This document shows positions 34,247 through 45,234 of a DNA stretch of 64,000 nt, in pieces. The notes under the pieces were generated by a model that was not told where the DNA came from, did no database searches, and saw only the letters and a list, made by a program, of their open reading frames with translations. The translations under genes and the position numbers were made by a program. The first letter of the stretch is position 1; each line of letters starts with the position of its first letter. This stretch comes from Arachis hypogaea (taxonomy: Eukaryota; Streptophyta; Magnoliopsida; Fabales; Fabaceae), in assembly GCF_003086295.3 (NCBI RefSeq), contig NC_092039.1, positions 69,025,649 to 69,089,648 of the forward strand. The letters run 5' to 3'.

Positions 34247-36728
34247 TGATGCATGAAAACTTATCTCTCAACAAATTTCTCTTCGGCAAGTATACCGAAT
34301 TGTCGTCAAGTAAAAACTCACAATAGAGTGAGGTCAAATCCCACAAGGATTTATTGGTCAAGCAATTTTAATTGGAAGATTATGCTAGTTGAACTAAACA
34401 GGATGTAGTAGAGAATTACAGAAAATTAAATGGCAGGAAAGTAAATAACAGAAAATAAAGTGCAGAATCTTAAATGGGGATTTGGGGCAATGAGCATGAA
34501 AATAAATGACAAAAAGTAAAGAGAATGGGTATGATCAGAAATGGAGAAATCATTGGGTTCAGGAGATGTTGCATTCTCCGGATCAAGTTCATTCTCATCT
34601 CTTCCTCAATCAATGCATTCATTGATCTCTTTGGCAATCTTAAGTGATTGGATCCCAATTCCTTGGCAATCCAATCTCTCTAAGCTTGAACAATTACCCA
34701 ATTCCTTGATTTAATTGCTCATGGGAAGACATGAAGTGTGGTCACTAATTATACCACATGTATTTCCAAATCAAAGTGTTGGGAGGATTACATGTCACTA
34801 TATCCGCCCAAATCCCAATTTGGTCCAACATGGTTGCATTCTCCGGATCAAGTTCATTCTTATCTCTTCCTCAATCAATGCATTCATTGATCTCCTTGGA
34901 AATCTTAAGTGATTGGATCCCAATTCCTTGGCAATCCAATCTCTCTAAGCTTGAACAATTGCCCAATTCTTGATTTAATTGCTCATGGGAAGAGATGAAG
35001 TGTGGTCACTAATTATACCACATGTATTTCCAAATCAAAGTGTTGGGAGGATTACATGTCACTATATCCGCCCAAATCCCAATTTGGTCCAACATGAGAA
35101 AGCATTTCTAGCATGATCTCCTCATCCCTTTTCCAAGGCTCAGAGGAGATCCAATTATGGAGAGTTTCTTTCCCAAGATAACAATCCAATTAGATGAAGA
35201 TCGAAAGCTTTCTAGTAAGATCAAGAGAAAAGAAAGAAGAAGACGAATGAAAACTATAATTGATCCATCAAATTACAACAGAGCTCCCTAACCCAATGAA
35301 AGGGGTTTAGTTGTTCATAGCTCTAGAAATAAAAAATGGCAGAAAAGAAGAATCCATGCTAAAAATGAAGAAAAGTAAATATACAGAGGTAGTTCTTCAA
35401 AGTGCCAAGCTTCTCTATAGTTCAAAACTACTCCTATATATACTACTCCTCTTGATCTTCTAGTGAGTTCTTCAAGTCTTGGATGTGGGCTCTGGATCTT
35501 GAGTTGAAGCAGTTCTAATCTTTAGTGGGCCCAGCTTGCAGAGAAGTATGAATTAGGCATGGGCGTTATTGAGATTAACGTTAAGTGACATTGTGGGTTC
35601 GAGAACGTTAGTGGCAATCACTTTTTCCACTAACGTTCCACCCTCAAATACCTCACGTTAACTCCAACGTTAGTGGCACTAACGTGACTACTAACATTGC
35701 CTTCTAAATCTTTGCTAACGTTATTGGGACTCACTTTTCCCAATAACATTGGCCTATACCCCTTTCGCAAGCGTTATTGGGACTCACCTTTCCCAATAAC
35801 ATTGCTTTGTGCCTTTTGTCCCTACGTTAGAGTTCACGTTAGTGTAACTAACGTGGCTCTTAATGTGGGTATGCTTCACCTTCGAGAGCGTTAGTGACAC
35901 TTACCTTTGTCACTAATGCTCCAAATGCCCCTACTCTCCACGTTAGAGCTCACGTTAACTAAGTTAACGTGACTCTTAACGTAGTAGAGAATGCCATCTT
36001 CCAACGTTAGTGACAAAAGTGAGTGTCACTAACGTTGGCTCATCAATCCTCAACTCCACGTTAACTCTCATGTTAGTGGTCTTAATGTGACCACTAACGT
36101 AAGCAATGCTAGTTGATCCAACGTTAGTGACAAAGGTGAGTGTCACTAATGTTGGCATTGTTCTTCTCTTCCACATTAGAGTTCACGTTAACTAAGTTAA
36201 CGTGACTCTTAACGTGGCTCATTGCCAAGTTTTGGAACGTTAGTGGTGTTCACTTTTACCACTAACGTTGGAGCAGAACGTTATTGGTGTTCACGTTTTC
36301 CCCTAACGTTGGAGTTCTCTTTTGTCTCCACGTTAACTTAGTTAACGTGGTAAGTAACGTGAGCTATTAATGGCTTCGCAGGCATTATTGGTGATCACTT
36401 TTCTCATTAACGTTGCAAGCTATTTACCATTCCACGTTAGTGTTCACGTTAACTAGATTAACGTGAGTACTAACGTGGTTCTTCCTTGCTTCCTTTGCCC
36501 TGAAATCAAGCAAATAAAGTGCATCAAAGCTCTAGCCAAAGTCATGAGATTATGCATCATCAATTTATCATGCAATTTTAGCAAAATCCTCATGAAATCA
36601 TATGAAATTCACAACAGTTGCTTGAATCAAGGTGTAAGTGTATTTTCATCCAAAACTTGCCTTATTCACTAAGAAAATGCATGAAACTACCCTAAAACAG
36701 TAAAGAAAATGTCAGTAAAACTGGCCTA
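34247..36728 (-). repeat. Lone LTR of the F family inside the E pol gene
   Basis: Plus-strand left end TGATGCATGAAAAC is the reverse of the F LTR end. LTR 3'-end box at about 34281-34352, TATA box at 35433-35442 (minus), AACGTTAGTG-type palindrome array at 35571-36480, then ~235 bp of LTR start. The right boundary is between 36714 (a CA end) and 36728 (coding resumes at 36729). No PBS, ORF or second LTR, so this is a solo LTR. I could not recognise a 5-bp TSD. Internal duplication at 34568-35096. Confidence 0.82.
34568..35096 (-). repeat. 265-bp tandem duplication inside the lone LTR
   Basis: Unit 1 34568-34832 and unit 2 34833-35096 are nearly identical, from GTTGCATTCTCCGG to GGTCCAACATG. 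The F LTR itself has only one copy at 23269-23480 plus 2760-2837. Confidence 0.88.
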
Positions 36729-39405
36729 GATGCCAAGCCTTCAAGGCAACAACAAAGAAGGTTGAATCCAACCATGAATGAGGTAGTCTAGAAAAAAGTG
36801 TTGAAGTTGTGGCAAGCTGGGGTGATCTACCCCATCTCAGACAACCCTTGGGTGAGCCCGGTACAAGTAGTTCCAAAGAAAAGAGGAATCACTGTTGTAT
36901 CAAATTAGAAGAATGAGCTGATACCAACAAGAACAGTGACCGGTTGGCGCATGTGCATCGACTACAGGAAGCTCAATGAAGCCACCAAGAAGGACCACTT
37001 CCCCCTACCATTCATGGACCAAATGCTCGAGAGGCTGGCTGGACATGAATACCACTGCTTTCTTGACCGTTATTCGGGTTACAACCAAATAGTTGTAGAC
37101 CCAAAGGACCAGGAGAAAACTTCATTTACTTGTCCATATGGTGTTTTTGCTTACAGGAGGATGCCCTTTGGACTGTGCAATGCACCTGCAACATTCCAAA
37201 GGTGCATGCTCTCCATATTTTCAAACATGATTGAGAGGTTCATCGAGGTGTTTATGGATGACTTTTCTGTATTTGGTAACACATACTCTGATTGCTTGCA
37301 TCACTTAGCCCTGGTGCTAAAGAGATGCCAAGAGACCAACCTTGTTTTAAACTGGAAAAAATGCCACTTCATGGTTACAGAAGGAGTGGTCCTTGGTCAT
37401 AAAATCTCAAAGAAGGGCATAGAAGTAGACAGGGAAAAGGTAAAAGTGATTGAAAAGTTACCTCCACCTTGCAATGTCAAAGCAATCAGAAGCTTTTTGG
37501 GACACGCTGGTTTTTATAGGAGGTTTATTAGAGACTTCTCTAAGGTTGCCAAGCCATTGAGCAACCTACTTGTCTCTAATGCGCCTTTTGTTTTTGATAA
37601 TGAATGCATGTTAGCCTTTGAGGAGCTTAAGAACAAACTTTCCTCTGCACCTATCATAGCACCACCATGTTGGGATCTACCCTTTGAGTTGATGTGTGAT
37701 GCATCAGATTTTGCTGTGGGTGCTGTTTTAGGACAGAGGAAGGATAAATTGGTGCATGTCATTTATTATGCCAGCAAGGTCCTTAATGAAAATCAAAGGA
37801 ACTACACCACTACAGAAAAGGAATTACTTGCCATTATCTTTGCTTTTTGATAAATTTATATCATATCTCATTAGTTCTAAAGTAATTGTATTCACTGATT
37901 ATGCAGCACTCAAATACTTGGTTACAAAATAAGAATCCATGCTAAGGTTAATAAGATGGATCCTGCTACTCCAAGAGTTTGACATCGAAATTAAGGGTAG
38001 GAGTGGAGCAGAGAACAAAGTTGCTGACCACCTCTCAAGGATCCTACAAGAGGAAGAAGGAGCACACCATCTTGCAGTGAATGAAAGCTTCCCGGATGAG
38101 CAGTTGATGATGATACAAGAGACCTATTGGTTTGCTGACATAGCCAATTTCAAGGCCATTGGGGAACTACCAACCAACATCAATAAACATATGAAGAGAA
38201 AGCTCATCAAAGATGCCAAATACTATATCTGGGATGAGCCATACTTGTTCAAAAAGTATGCTGATGGGATCTTGAGGAGGTGTATATCCCATGGAGAAGG
38301 ACAAGAGGTGCTTTGGCAATGCCATGGATCTGTATATGAAGGCCACTTTAATGGAGAAAGAACAGCAGCCAAGGTGCTCCAATGTGGATTCTACTGGCCA
38401 AGCATTTTCAAGGATGCAAAGGACTTGGTGTCAAGGTGTGATGAATGCCAGAGGGCTGCCAATTTACCCAGGAATAATGAGATGCCACAGAAATTTATAA
38501 TGGAGCTAGAACTATTCGATGTATGGGAGATTGACTTCATGGGGCCTTTCCCATCCTCCTACTCAAATATTTATATACTTGTGGCTGTAGATTATATGTC
38601 AAAGTGGGTGGAGGCTATTACCACCACCACAAATGACAACAAGGTTGTAATGAGCTTCTTAAGAAAGAACATTTTCAGTAGGTTCGGAGTTTCCATAGCA
38701 CTCATTAGTGATGGAGGGACACATTTCTTCAATAAACAACTGGAAACACTCCTTCACAAATATGGAGTCAAACACAAAGTGGCAACCCCTTATCATTCAC
38801 AGACCAACGGGCAAGCATAGATTTCCAACAGGAAGCTAAAAAGGATTCTCAAAAAAATTGTTGGAAGCTCAAGGAAGGACTGGTCTAAGAAGCTAGACGA
38901 TGCTTTATGGGCCTACAGGACAGCCTTCAAGACCCCCATTGGGATGTCACCATACCAACTAGTATTTGGCAAGGCTTGCCACTTGCCAGTTGAACTGGAG
39001 TATAGAGCCTTCTAGGCTCTAAAACTACTGAATTTTGATGAGCAAGCTGCTGGAGAAAAGAGGCTGAGGCAACTCAACGAGCTGAAAGAAGTTAGGAACC
39101 AAGCATATAAAAATGCAAAGATCTACAAAGAGAACACAAAAAGATGGCATGATCAAAAGATAGCAGAGAGGGAGTTCACTAAAGGACAAAAGGTGTTATT
39201 GTACAATTCTAGACTTAGGTTCTTCCCTGGGAAGCTTAAGTCTAGATTGTTTGGACCCTTCACCATTATCAAAGTGTACCTGTATGGTCAAGTGGAGCTC
39301 ATGGAAGACAAAACACAGAGAACCTTCACTGCAAATGGACATAGACTCAAGCATTACATGGGGGACTCACTGGATGAAAGAAGAGTGAGCTACCACCTCA
39401 ACTGA
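36729..39405 (+). pseudogene. E RT-RNase H-integrase, frameshift and several stops
   Basis: Frame resumes at [76 protein letters not shown] (catalytic DD). RNase [26 protein letters not shown]; a one-base insertion near 37845 shifts the frame before VIVFTDYAALKYL. Integrase: zinc finger with HCHGS, GHF, CDECQ; catalytic WEIDFMGPF and ISDGGTHFF; the third catalytic residue (Glu in K) is a TAG at 38818. Further stops include one near 36786, one at ~36906, 37930 and 39013. The C-terminal module has [13 protein letters not shown] and TFTANGHRLKHYMG. It aligns to K throughout; inactive. Confidence 0.92.
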
Positions 39406-39417
39406 AAAAGGAAGAAC

Positions 39418-39464
39418 GTCAAGCTAGTGATGATAAAAAAGCGCTGGTTGGGAGGCAACCCAAC
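39418..39464 (+). other. Post-pol hairpin block (hairpin I), E copy
   Basis: GTCAAGCTAGTGATGATAAA, AAGCGCT, then GTTGGG / AGGCAA / CCCAAC, perfect 6-bp stem, 12 nt after the pol stop. Confidence 0.83.
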
Positions 39465-40472
39465 ACTTTATATCCTTTTGATTCATTGCTTTATTAGAAG
39501 TAGATTGTAAATATTAGCCTAGGAAGTTAATTTCAGTTTTGATAGTTAAGAAAGCTTTGTGAGTAAATTGTGTGCTATTTTTGGAAGTGCAGCTAGATGA
39601 AAGCATTTACTAATGATGATGAGTGATTGGGCTAAAAACTAGCTAAAAAGCTAAGGTTGGTGTGGCCACTCACCAACTTGATCTAGGCTTACAACCATTT
39701 GGATAAATTAAATTTTTAAGGAGTAAGCCCAGAGATTAAGTTTGGTGTGGCCAATACCATAGGAGAATCAATCAGCAAGCCCAATACCACTCAATTTGGA
39801 AGCATTTCATACATTGATGGAGGCTTGAATGAGAATTTTAATGTGTTTAGGGGAGATTAGACGCAAAGAATGTGAAAGGATTGGAATTATTTCTTCCCCA
39901 TGAACACATAAAAAACCCAATGATGAACCCAATTTATTGAGATGCAAATGAATTAAGTTTGGTGTCCCAAGGGACACCCATCAGTTGTAACTCCATTCAC
40001 TAGCATTGAAAAAGAATATGGAGGATCATTTTGTCATTACTAATGGGGTTTTCGTTTTCTTTTTTTCAAGATATTGAATGGGGCCCACTTGATAGATAAC
40101 AAGGAGGTCAAACTATACTTACACTTTGGAACTCAACATATTCAGAGAGCAAAGTGGGATAAGGGTTGGCGCCTCTTCCCACGCTAGGCGCCACTCCCCA
40201 AGTGGAAAACATTGAATTTCCTTCTTTTCCTACCATCAAACCACACCCTTCACTCCTATAAATCCCCTACCCTCCCCATTCCCTCCACATAACAAACTCA
40301 CAGATACCTTTTTTCTCCTCTCGTTCTTCTTTTTCTTTATCTTTCTACTTGATTGGGACAATCAAGTGCTAAGTTTGGTGTTGGGGCAAAACCTTATTTT
40401 GCTTGTATTTCTTTACAATACTCCATTAATATCTTAGAACCCTCAAACACTCTCTCTCTCTCTCTCCACCCT
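39465..40472 (+). other. E spacer between pol and ORF2
   Basis: Possible splice acceptor (GCTTTATTAG, 39497). AAGTTTGGTG-like words at about 39655, 39738, 39954 and 40371. One GGCGCC...GGCGCC inverted pair at 40168-40193. A purine-loop hairpin at 40347-40367 (arms ACTTGATTG / CAATCAAGT, loop GGA) is followed at 40371 by AAGTTTGGTGTTGG and then by ORF2. A CT repeat precedes the ORF2 ATG. Confidence 0.68.
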
Positions 40473-42029
40473 ATGGCACCACCAAGATCCTCAACCTCAA
40501 AGAAAAGAAAGACCAAAGAACCAACCACAGGTTCCTCAAGCTCAAACTTCAATGAGTAGAAATTCCTCTCAGCATTCAACCAAAACCAATTCTATGGTTG
40601 GGTGAGTAAGAGGGAGATCATCCCAGAGGTCGACTTTCAACTAGGAAGGAATGAGCACCTTGAGATCAATATTGAGATCAACAACAGGGGCTGGGCACTC
40701 TTCTGCAACCCACCAAAGAAAGTGGTGGAAGGAGTGGTAAGGGAGTTTTATCTCAATGCCGTGCCATAGCCAGGGTAAACTTATGGGTATATTAGCTATG
40801 TGAGGGGGAAGACCATTAACTATAATCCCTCTAACATAGAAAGGGTGCTGATGGTGAAAAGGGTCAACTCCACTCGAAGTTATGAGGAGAGGATGAAGCA
40901 ACCAGACCCAGGATTTGATGAAATCCTGAATGAAATTTGTGTACTAAATGTGCAGTGGATCAATGACAAAGATGGAAAACCCAACCAGCTGAGAAGAAGG
41001 GACTTGAGCCCCCAAGCTAGGGGGTAGTTAGACTTTGTGAGAAGATCTTTGATTTCTACATCAAACACATCTGAGGTGACCAAGGAGAGGGCTGTACTTA
41101 TATACAGTATAATAAAGGGAGAGGACGTGAATGTTGGGGAGTTGATTGCCAACAACATCAATAAGATACTGAAAAGCACTAACGAGAGCACAAGATTGGC
41201 ATTCCCCAGCATCATACAAGAGCTATGTGATGACGCTGGAGTTGAGAAGGTGATTGATGAGGTGTTGGTAAAGCAAGATAAGCCTATAACTGCCAAGAAG
41301 ATGGCCAAGGTGTTGGCCGTCAATCCACTTCAAAGGTCTAGAGAGCATAGAGCTCATGCTCAGGTGCCACCACCACAACAACAAGAGGAAGAGGAGGCAG
41401 AGGAGCAACCATAATTTTTGGCGCTTCAACCACCACCATACCAACAATACCAACAATTTCCTGAAGGAATGAACTGGAAGCAGCTGCAAGGAGACGTGCA
41501 CCAAATGAAGGGAGATCTACATCAATTGAGGGAAGATGTCAACCAATTTCAAAGTAGCCAAAGGGAGCAATGGACCTAAGTGAATGAGAAAATACACAAC
41601 CTCCAAGAAACTTTTGAGCACGCAAGGAAGGAGCAGCAAGAGAAATTTGATTGGGGTGAGGTGCGAAGTGCACTTAACAAGGTGGTAGAGCAAAATAAAT
41701 GGCAGCAAAGGAACCTTGCTGAGTTCAGGCATCTCTATGATGCCCAGACCATTTCAAGGAGACAATATGATATCAACACACAAGCGAAGCTGAATCAATT
41801 GTGTAACGCTGTGGCCGCCATCAACCCCAAATACCCAACTTTCATGCAAGGGCTAGAAGAATTGAGTGCTAGACAATAGGAGATCCTATCTAATCATAAG
41901 GAGGATGAAAGAGATTATATGGTAAGGCTGGATTTCTGGAAGCCCAAGGACAAGAAAGCACAAGAAGGACAAAGGCAAGGGGCCAATGAATTGAAGAAGC
42001 TGCATAAGGTTGTTGAGGTCCATGGTTGA
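40473..42029 (+). pseudogene. E ORF2 (env-position, related to R1/R2 ORF2), several stops
   Basis: One frame of about 519 codons from ATG 40473 (MAPPRSSTSKKRKTKE) to TGA 42027 with at least six internal stops (first at 40557, others near 40768, 41025, 41412, 41577, 41877). Basic Ser/Lys-rich N-terminus; the core matches R1 ORF2 at low identity in the same order (NNRGWALFCNPPKK, VREFYLNAVP, LRRRDLSPQARG, FVRRSLISTSNTSEVT, RAVLIYSIIKGE, RLAFPSIIQELC, QDKPITAKKM). A Gln/Glu-rich segment and a long predicted coiled coil follow. It is longer than R1 ORF2. Its place behind a full pol gene shows that ORF2 belongs to the complete element and is not a feature of the deletion derivatives. Confidence 0.8.
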
Positions 42030-42909
42030 CATTTCCCAACTTTCTGAATTCTGCTTAAGTTTTTATCTGTTTACTTTATGTTTGAGAATAATTGATAATG
42101 TTAGGATAGTTTATGTTTTATTCTTCTTGAAGTCTTTTATGAGTCCTTTGATATGCAAGAAAGAAAATGCAATGATAACTGTAGTCTTCATTTTCATCAA
42201 TAAAGTAAAGTTTGTTTCTATAAGAGTTGTTGTGAGTGTGAACAAGAGTAAATGAGACTAAGACCAAGAAAGCTTATTCAAAAGAACTAAGGAACAAAAG
42301 ACTAAGTGAAGAACCTTGAATGAAGTGAAAAGAAAAAAAATGAGTCATGAAAAGTAACTAGTCCTAGAAGGCATGACAAGTAGAAGTTGAGGGGTGTTCT
42401 TTGAATATCTATAGAACCAATAAGTAGTAAGCAACAAAGACACAAGGCTCTGAGCATCAACTACTAAGGAGGGAAGAGAAACATTGAAAAACTCAAAAAA
42501 GAGTTAGAACCCTTAGTAGATACTTGTGGTGAAGATGTGTCAAGAAGAGGCCTGGGCAAGTAAATTCTCAAGGGTGTTTTAATACCTAGCACCCTAAAGT
42601 CAATTGACTTGGGAGTGTTGATTGAAAGCCTAACTAAAGGGTTGTCTTGAGACAAAACACTTAGAGTCGTGGTCAATAAACAGAAAAGAAGCACAAAAGA
42701 GAAAGAAAGAGTTAACGCTTAGTATTTCAAGGTGACAATCAATGAAAAGGACCCCTAAGACACATACTTAGAAAAACCCTTAAGGATCTAGGAGTTCTTT
42801 GTGATATTCAAAGTACTCATGCATGTGTTGAGCACTTAGTCCAATTCCTAGTTATAGTGCATACATTTAAGGTCAAGTCTCAATTCACCAAAAAGACCAC
42901 TCACATTAA
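42030..42909 (+). other. E 3' spacer
   Basis: Non-coding, with the shared 3' spacer words CAAGGCTCTGAGCATCAACT (42442), CTTGTGGTGAAG, AGGGTG...CCTAGCACC and CACTTAGAGTCG (42658), in the same order as in J and F. Confidence 0.65.
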
Positions 42910-42945
42910 TTTGCTTGGGACAAGCAAAGATTAAGTTTGGTGTTG
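42910..42945 (+). promoter_or_regulatory. Hairpin II and plus-strand primer-like motif, E
   Basis: Arms TTTGCTTG / CAAGCAAA, loop GGA (42910-42928), then TTAAGTTTGGTGTTG directly at the LTR start (42946). Confidence 0.78.
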
Positions 42946-44994
42946 TGATGACTTACATCGTCTACCCTTTTTCTTGCATAAAAAGGATCATAAAAGAGGC
43001 ATAATCTCATTTGATCATTGCAATTCATGCCTTAATTGATGAATATCATAGTACATTGCTTTGAAATGAGTTTGAGCTGGATTTCAGGTGAAGAAGCAAT
43101 CAAAAAATGGGAAAGAAAATAACAAAACAAGTGGGGCGTGTGAAGCAGGCGTGGCATGCCAAGCTTATAAGATCCACAATTGAATGGGCGTGCCACTTGA
43201 GCAACAAGGCGTGGCACGCCAGTGAACAAGGAGACAATGCAAAAGCTGGGCGTGCCACTTGGTATCGAAGGCGTGGCACGCCAGCTCAAGAACTCCCACT
43301 AAGGCGTGCCGCTTGAGCAACAAGGCGTGGCACACCAGCACCAAAGGAGGCCAAATAAAGCTGGGCGTGCCACTTGGTATCGAAGGCGTGGCACACCAGC
43401 TTAATTATCTCACTTTGGCGTGCCACTTGAACATCTAGGCATGGCATGCCAACATATGGGACCATGGCAAATGAAGGGCGTGACACGCCAGTCTTATGGC
43501 ATGACACGCTGGTAGTATTTTCCAGAGAGGAAGAAGAGGAGCCAATGAACTCAGGCGTGCCACTTGGATGACGAGGCGTGTCACACTGGCAAGGGGGTGA
43601 AGTTTTAAGAAGGGCGTGGCATGCCAGACCCTGGGCGTGCCATGCTAGTACAAATCTCCAGAAGCATAGAGATAAGGGAAGTGACCTTGGGCGTGCCACT
43701 TTGGTTCGAAGGCGTGGCACGCCAGGTTACTTTGCCCTTTAAAATGCCTTGGGTGTGCCACATTGTTTCGAAGACGTGGCACTCCAGGTTGCTTTGCTCT
43801 TTAAAATGTCATGGGCGTGCCACTTAGGCTCGAAGGCGTGGCACGCCAGGGGTGAAACAGAGGATGGCGTGCCACTTGAATGAAGAGGCGTGGCACGCCA
43901 AATCAGAAACAGAAGGAGCGTGACACGCCAGAGAAGCGCCAGTCATACGCCAGCTGGAAGATCACGTTTGTTGAGTTTCTTTTCCCTCCAAATTGAAATT
44001 TTCTTTTCACTTTTGTAATCTTCTTTTATTTTCTAGATCTAGGAGTAGTATAAATACCCTTGGAAGTATTGGAAAAGGGGTTAGCAAGTCACGGAGTTTA
44101 GTTTTCACACTTCATCTCTTCCACCTTTTGTACTTTCTCTCTGAGCTTTGAGTAGCTAAATTCCCTCTCATTGAGAGAGGGATCTCTATTGTACTTGATG
44201 GATTAATGATAGTGAATTTCTTCTTCTCTTCATTTTCTCTTTGATTTGCTAGAAGGAATTTCAATTTTCATACTTAGTGTTCAATTAACACGGAAAAGAG
44301 ATTGAATGCAAAATGGGTTTCATGGGAACTTTGGAAAAGGAAACATGAAACCATGCTAGAAATCCCTTCTCACACTTGAGTAGAATCTGGGTTTTGGTGT
44401 TTGGATATGGTGACATACAATCCTTCCTCTACCTGGACCTATGATGATGTGTGGTATAATCAGGGACCAAGCATATCTCTCTTCATGAGCAATTAGTCCT
44501 AGGAATTGGCTATTGATCAAGATTTGAGAGATTGAGTTACCAAGGGATTAGGGCTCAATCAATCATGATTGCCAAGAGGTCAATGAGTTGCATGATTGAA
44601 GAGGAGGATATGAGCTGGAATTAATCCAAAGAGACAATATCTCCTGATCTCAATGAATCCCCCCATTCTTATCTCTCCCATTCTTTTATAGCTTTATTTA
44701 CATTCTACAAAATCCCATTCCCCTTTTACATTCTTGTTATTTTCATTTCTGCATTTTATTACTTTCTTTTACTGCTTTTGCCATTTATGTTTCTACCATT
44801 TATAATTCTACACACACAACCTATTTTGTTGAGCTTGACTAATTTACCAATTGATTAAAATTGCTCAAATCTACCAATCTCTATGGATATGATCCCACTC
44901 CACTGTGAGTTAATACTTAACGATAATTTTGGTGCGCTTGCCAAGAGCAGATTCATCAATATTATTGGAGAAGGGTAGTGAATTCTGACCATCA
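42946..44994 (+). repeat. E 3' LTR
   Basis: 2049 bp, TGATGACTTAC...GACCATCA. Palindrome array at 43130-43960, TATA box (TATAAATACC) at 44049-44058, LTR 3'-end box at about 44875-44945. Confidence 0.92.
43130..43960 (+). repeat. E palindrome array (GGCGTGCCAC / GTGGCACGCC)
   Basis: About a dozen paired arms, GGCGTGCCACTT then, after ~10-15 nt, AAGGCGTGGCACGCCA, repeated at roughly 60-100-nt intervals with changing spacers. Many units show single-base decay such as GGCATGGCATGCC. Confidence 0.88.
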
Positions 44995-45060
44995 GCATTC
45001 AACGCCAGCAATGCTGCCCATGAGGGGCGTTGAACACCCCTGGCTGGCGTGCAACTTTAA
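44995..45060 (-). repeat. H palindrome array, remnant
   Basis: ATTCAACGCCAGC, GGGGCGTTGAACACCCC and GGCTGGCGTGCAACTTTAAC: decayed members of the GGCGTT-AACGCC array, in the same position as in R1, R2 and K (after hairpin I). E is inserted within it. Confidence 0.75.
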
Positions 45061-45176
45061 CACTCCATCCAGAGTGTTCTGTTTTCAATGCTGTGAATTC
45101 TGTCTCTGTTCTGACTGCTGCATATGATCATGACCCTAAAAGGAAAAAAATAAAATAAAATGAAATAAATAATTAA

Positions 45177-45224
45177 GGTTGGGTTGCCTCCTAACAAGCG
45201 CTCTTTTAACGTCATTAGCTTGAC
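45177..45224 (-). other. Post-pol hairpin block (hairpin I), H copy
   Basis: Minus strand: GTCAAGCTAATGACGTTAAA, AGCGCTT, then GTTAGG / AGGCAA / CCCAAC with one A-C mismatch. It starts 10-12 nt after the stop at 45235. A T-rich tract ending TCCTTTTAG at ~45136 follows. Confidence 0.8.
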
Positions 45225-45234
45225 GGTTAGCTCC

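Larger units (their letters stand above)
23788..44994 (+). mobile_element. Element E: full-layout but degenerate Athila-type element
   Basis: Right part of the 5' LTR (to 24498), PBS, gag-pro, a linker piece, RT-RNase H-integrase, hairpin I, ORF2, 3' spacer, hairpin II and a complete 3' LTR (42946-44994). It is broken by G (26924-33909) and by an inverted F-type lone LTR (34247-36728); F breaks its 5' LTR at 23787. At 44995 the sequence returns to the palindrome array of H, so E is inserted in H; the expected left TSD copy of GCATT is outside the window. It has the layout an autonomous member should have, but many stops, a frameshift and three insertions make it inactive. Confidence 0.9.

Noticed and set aside
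43130..43960. CRISPR-like repeat-spacer appearance of the palindrome arrays
   Set aside because: The DNA is a plant retrotransposon cluster, arms alternate in orientation and decay, spacers are not of constant length, and no cas gene exists.
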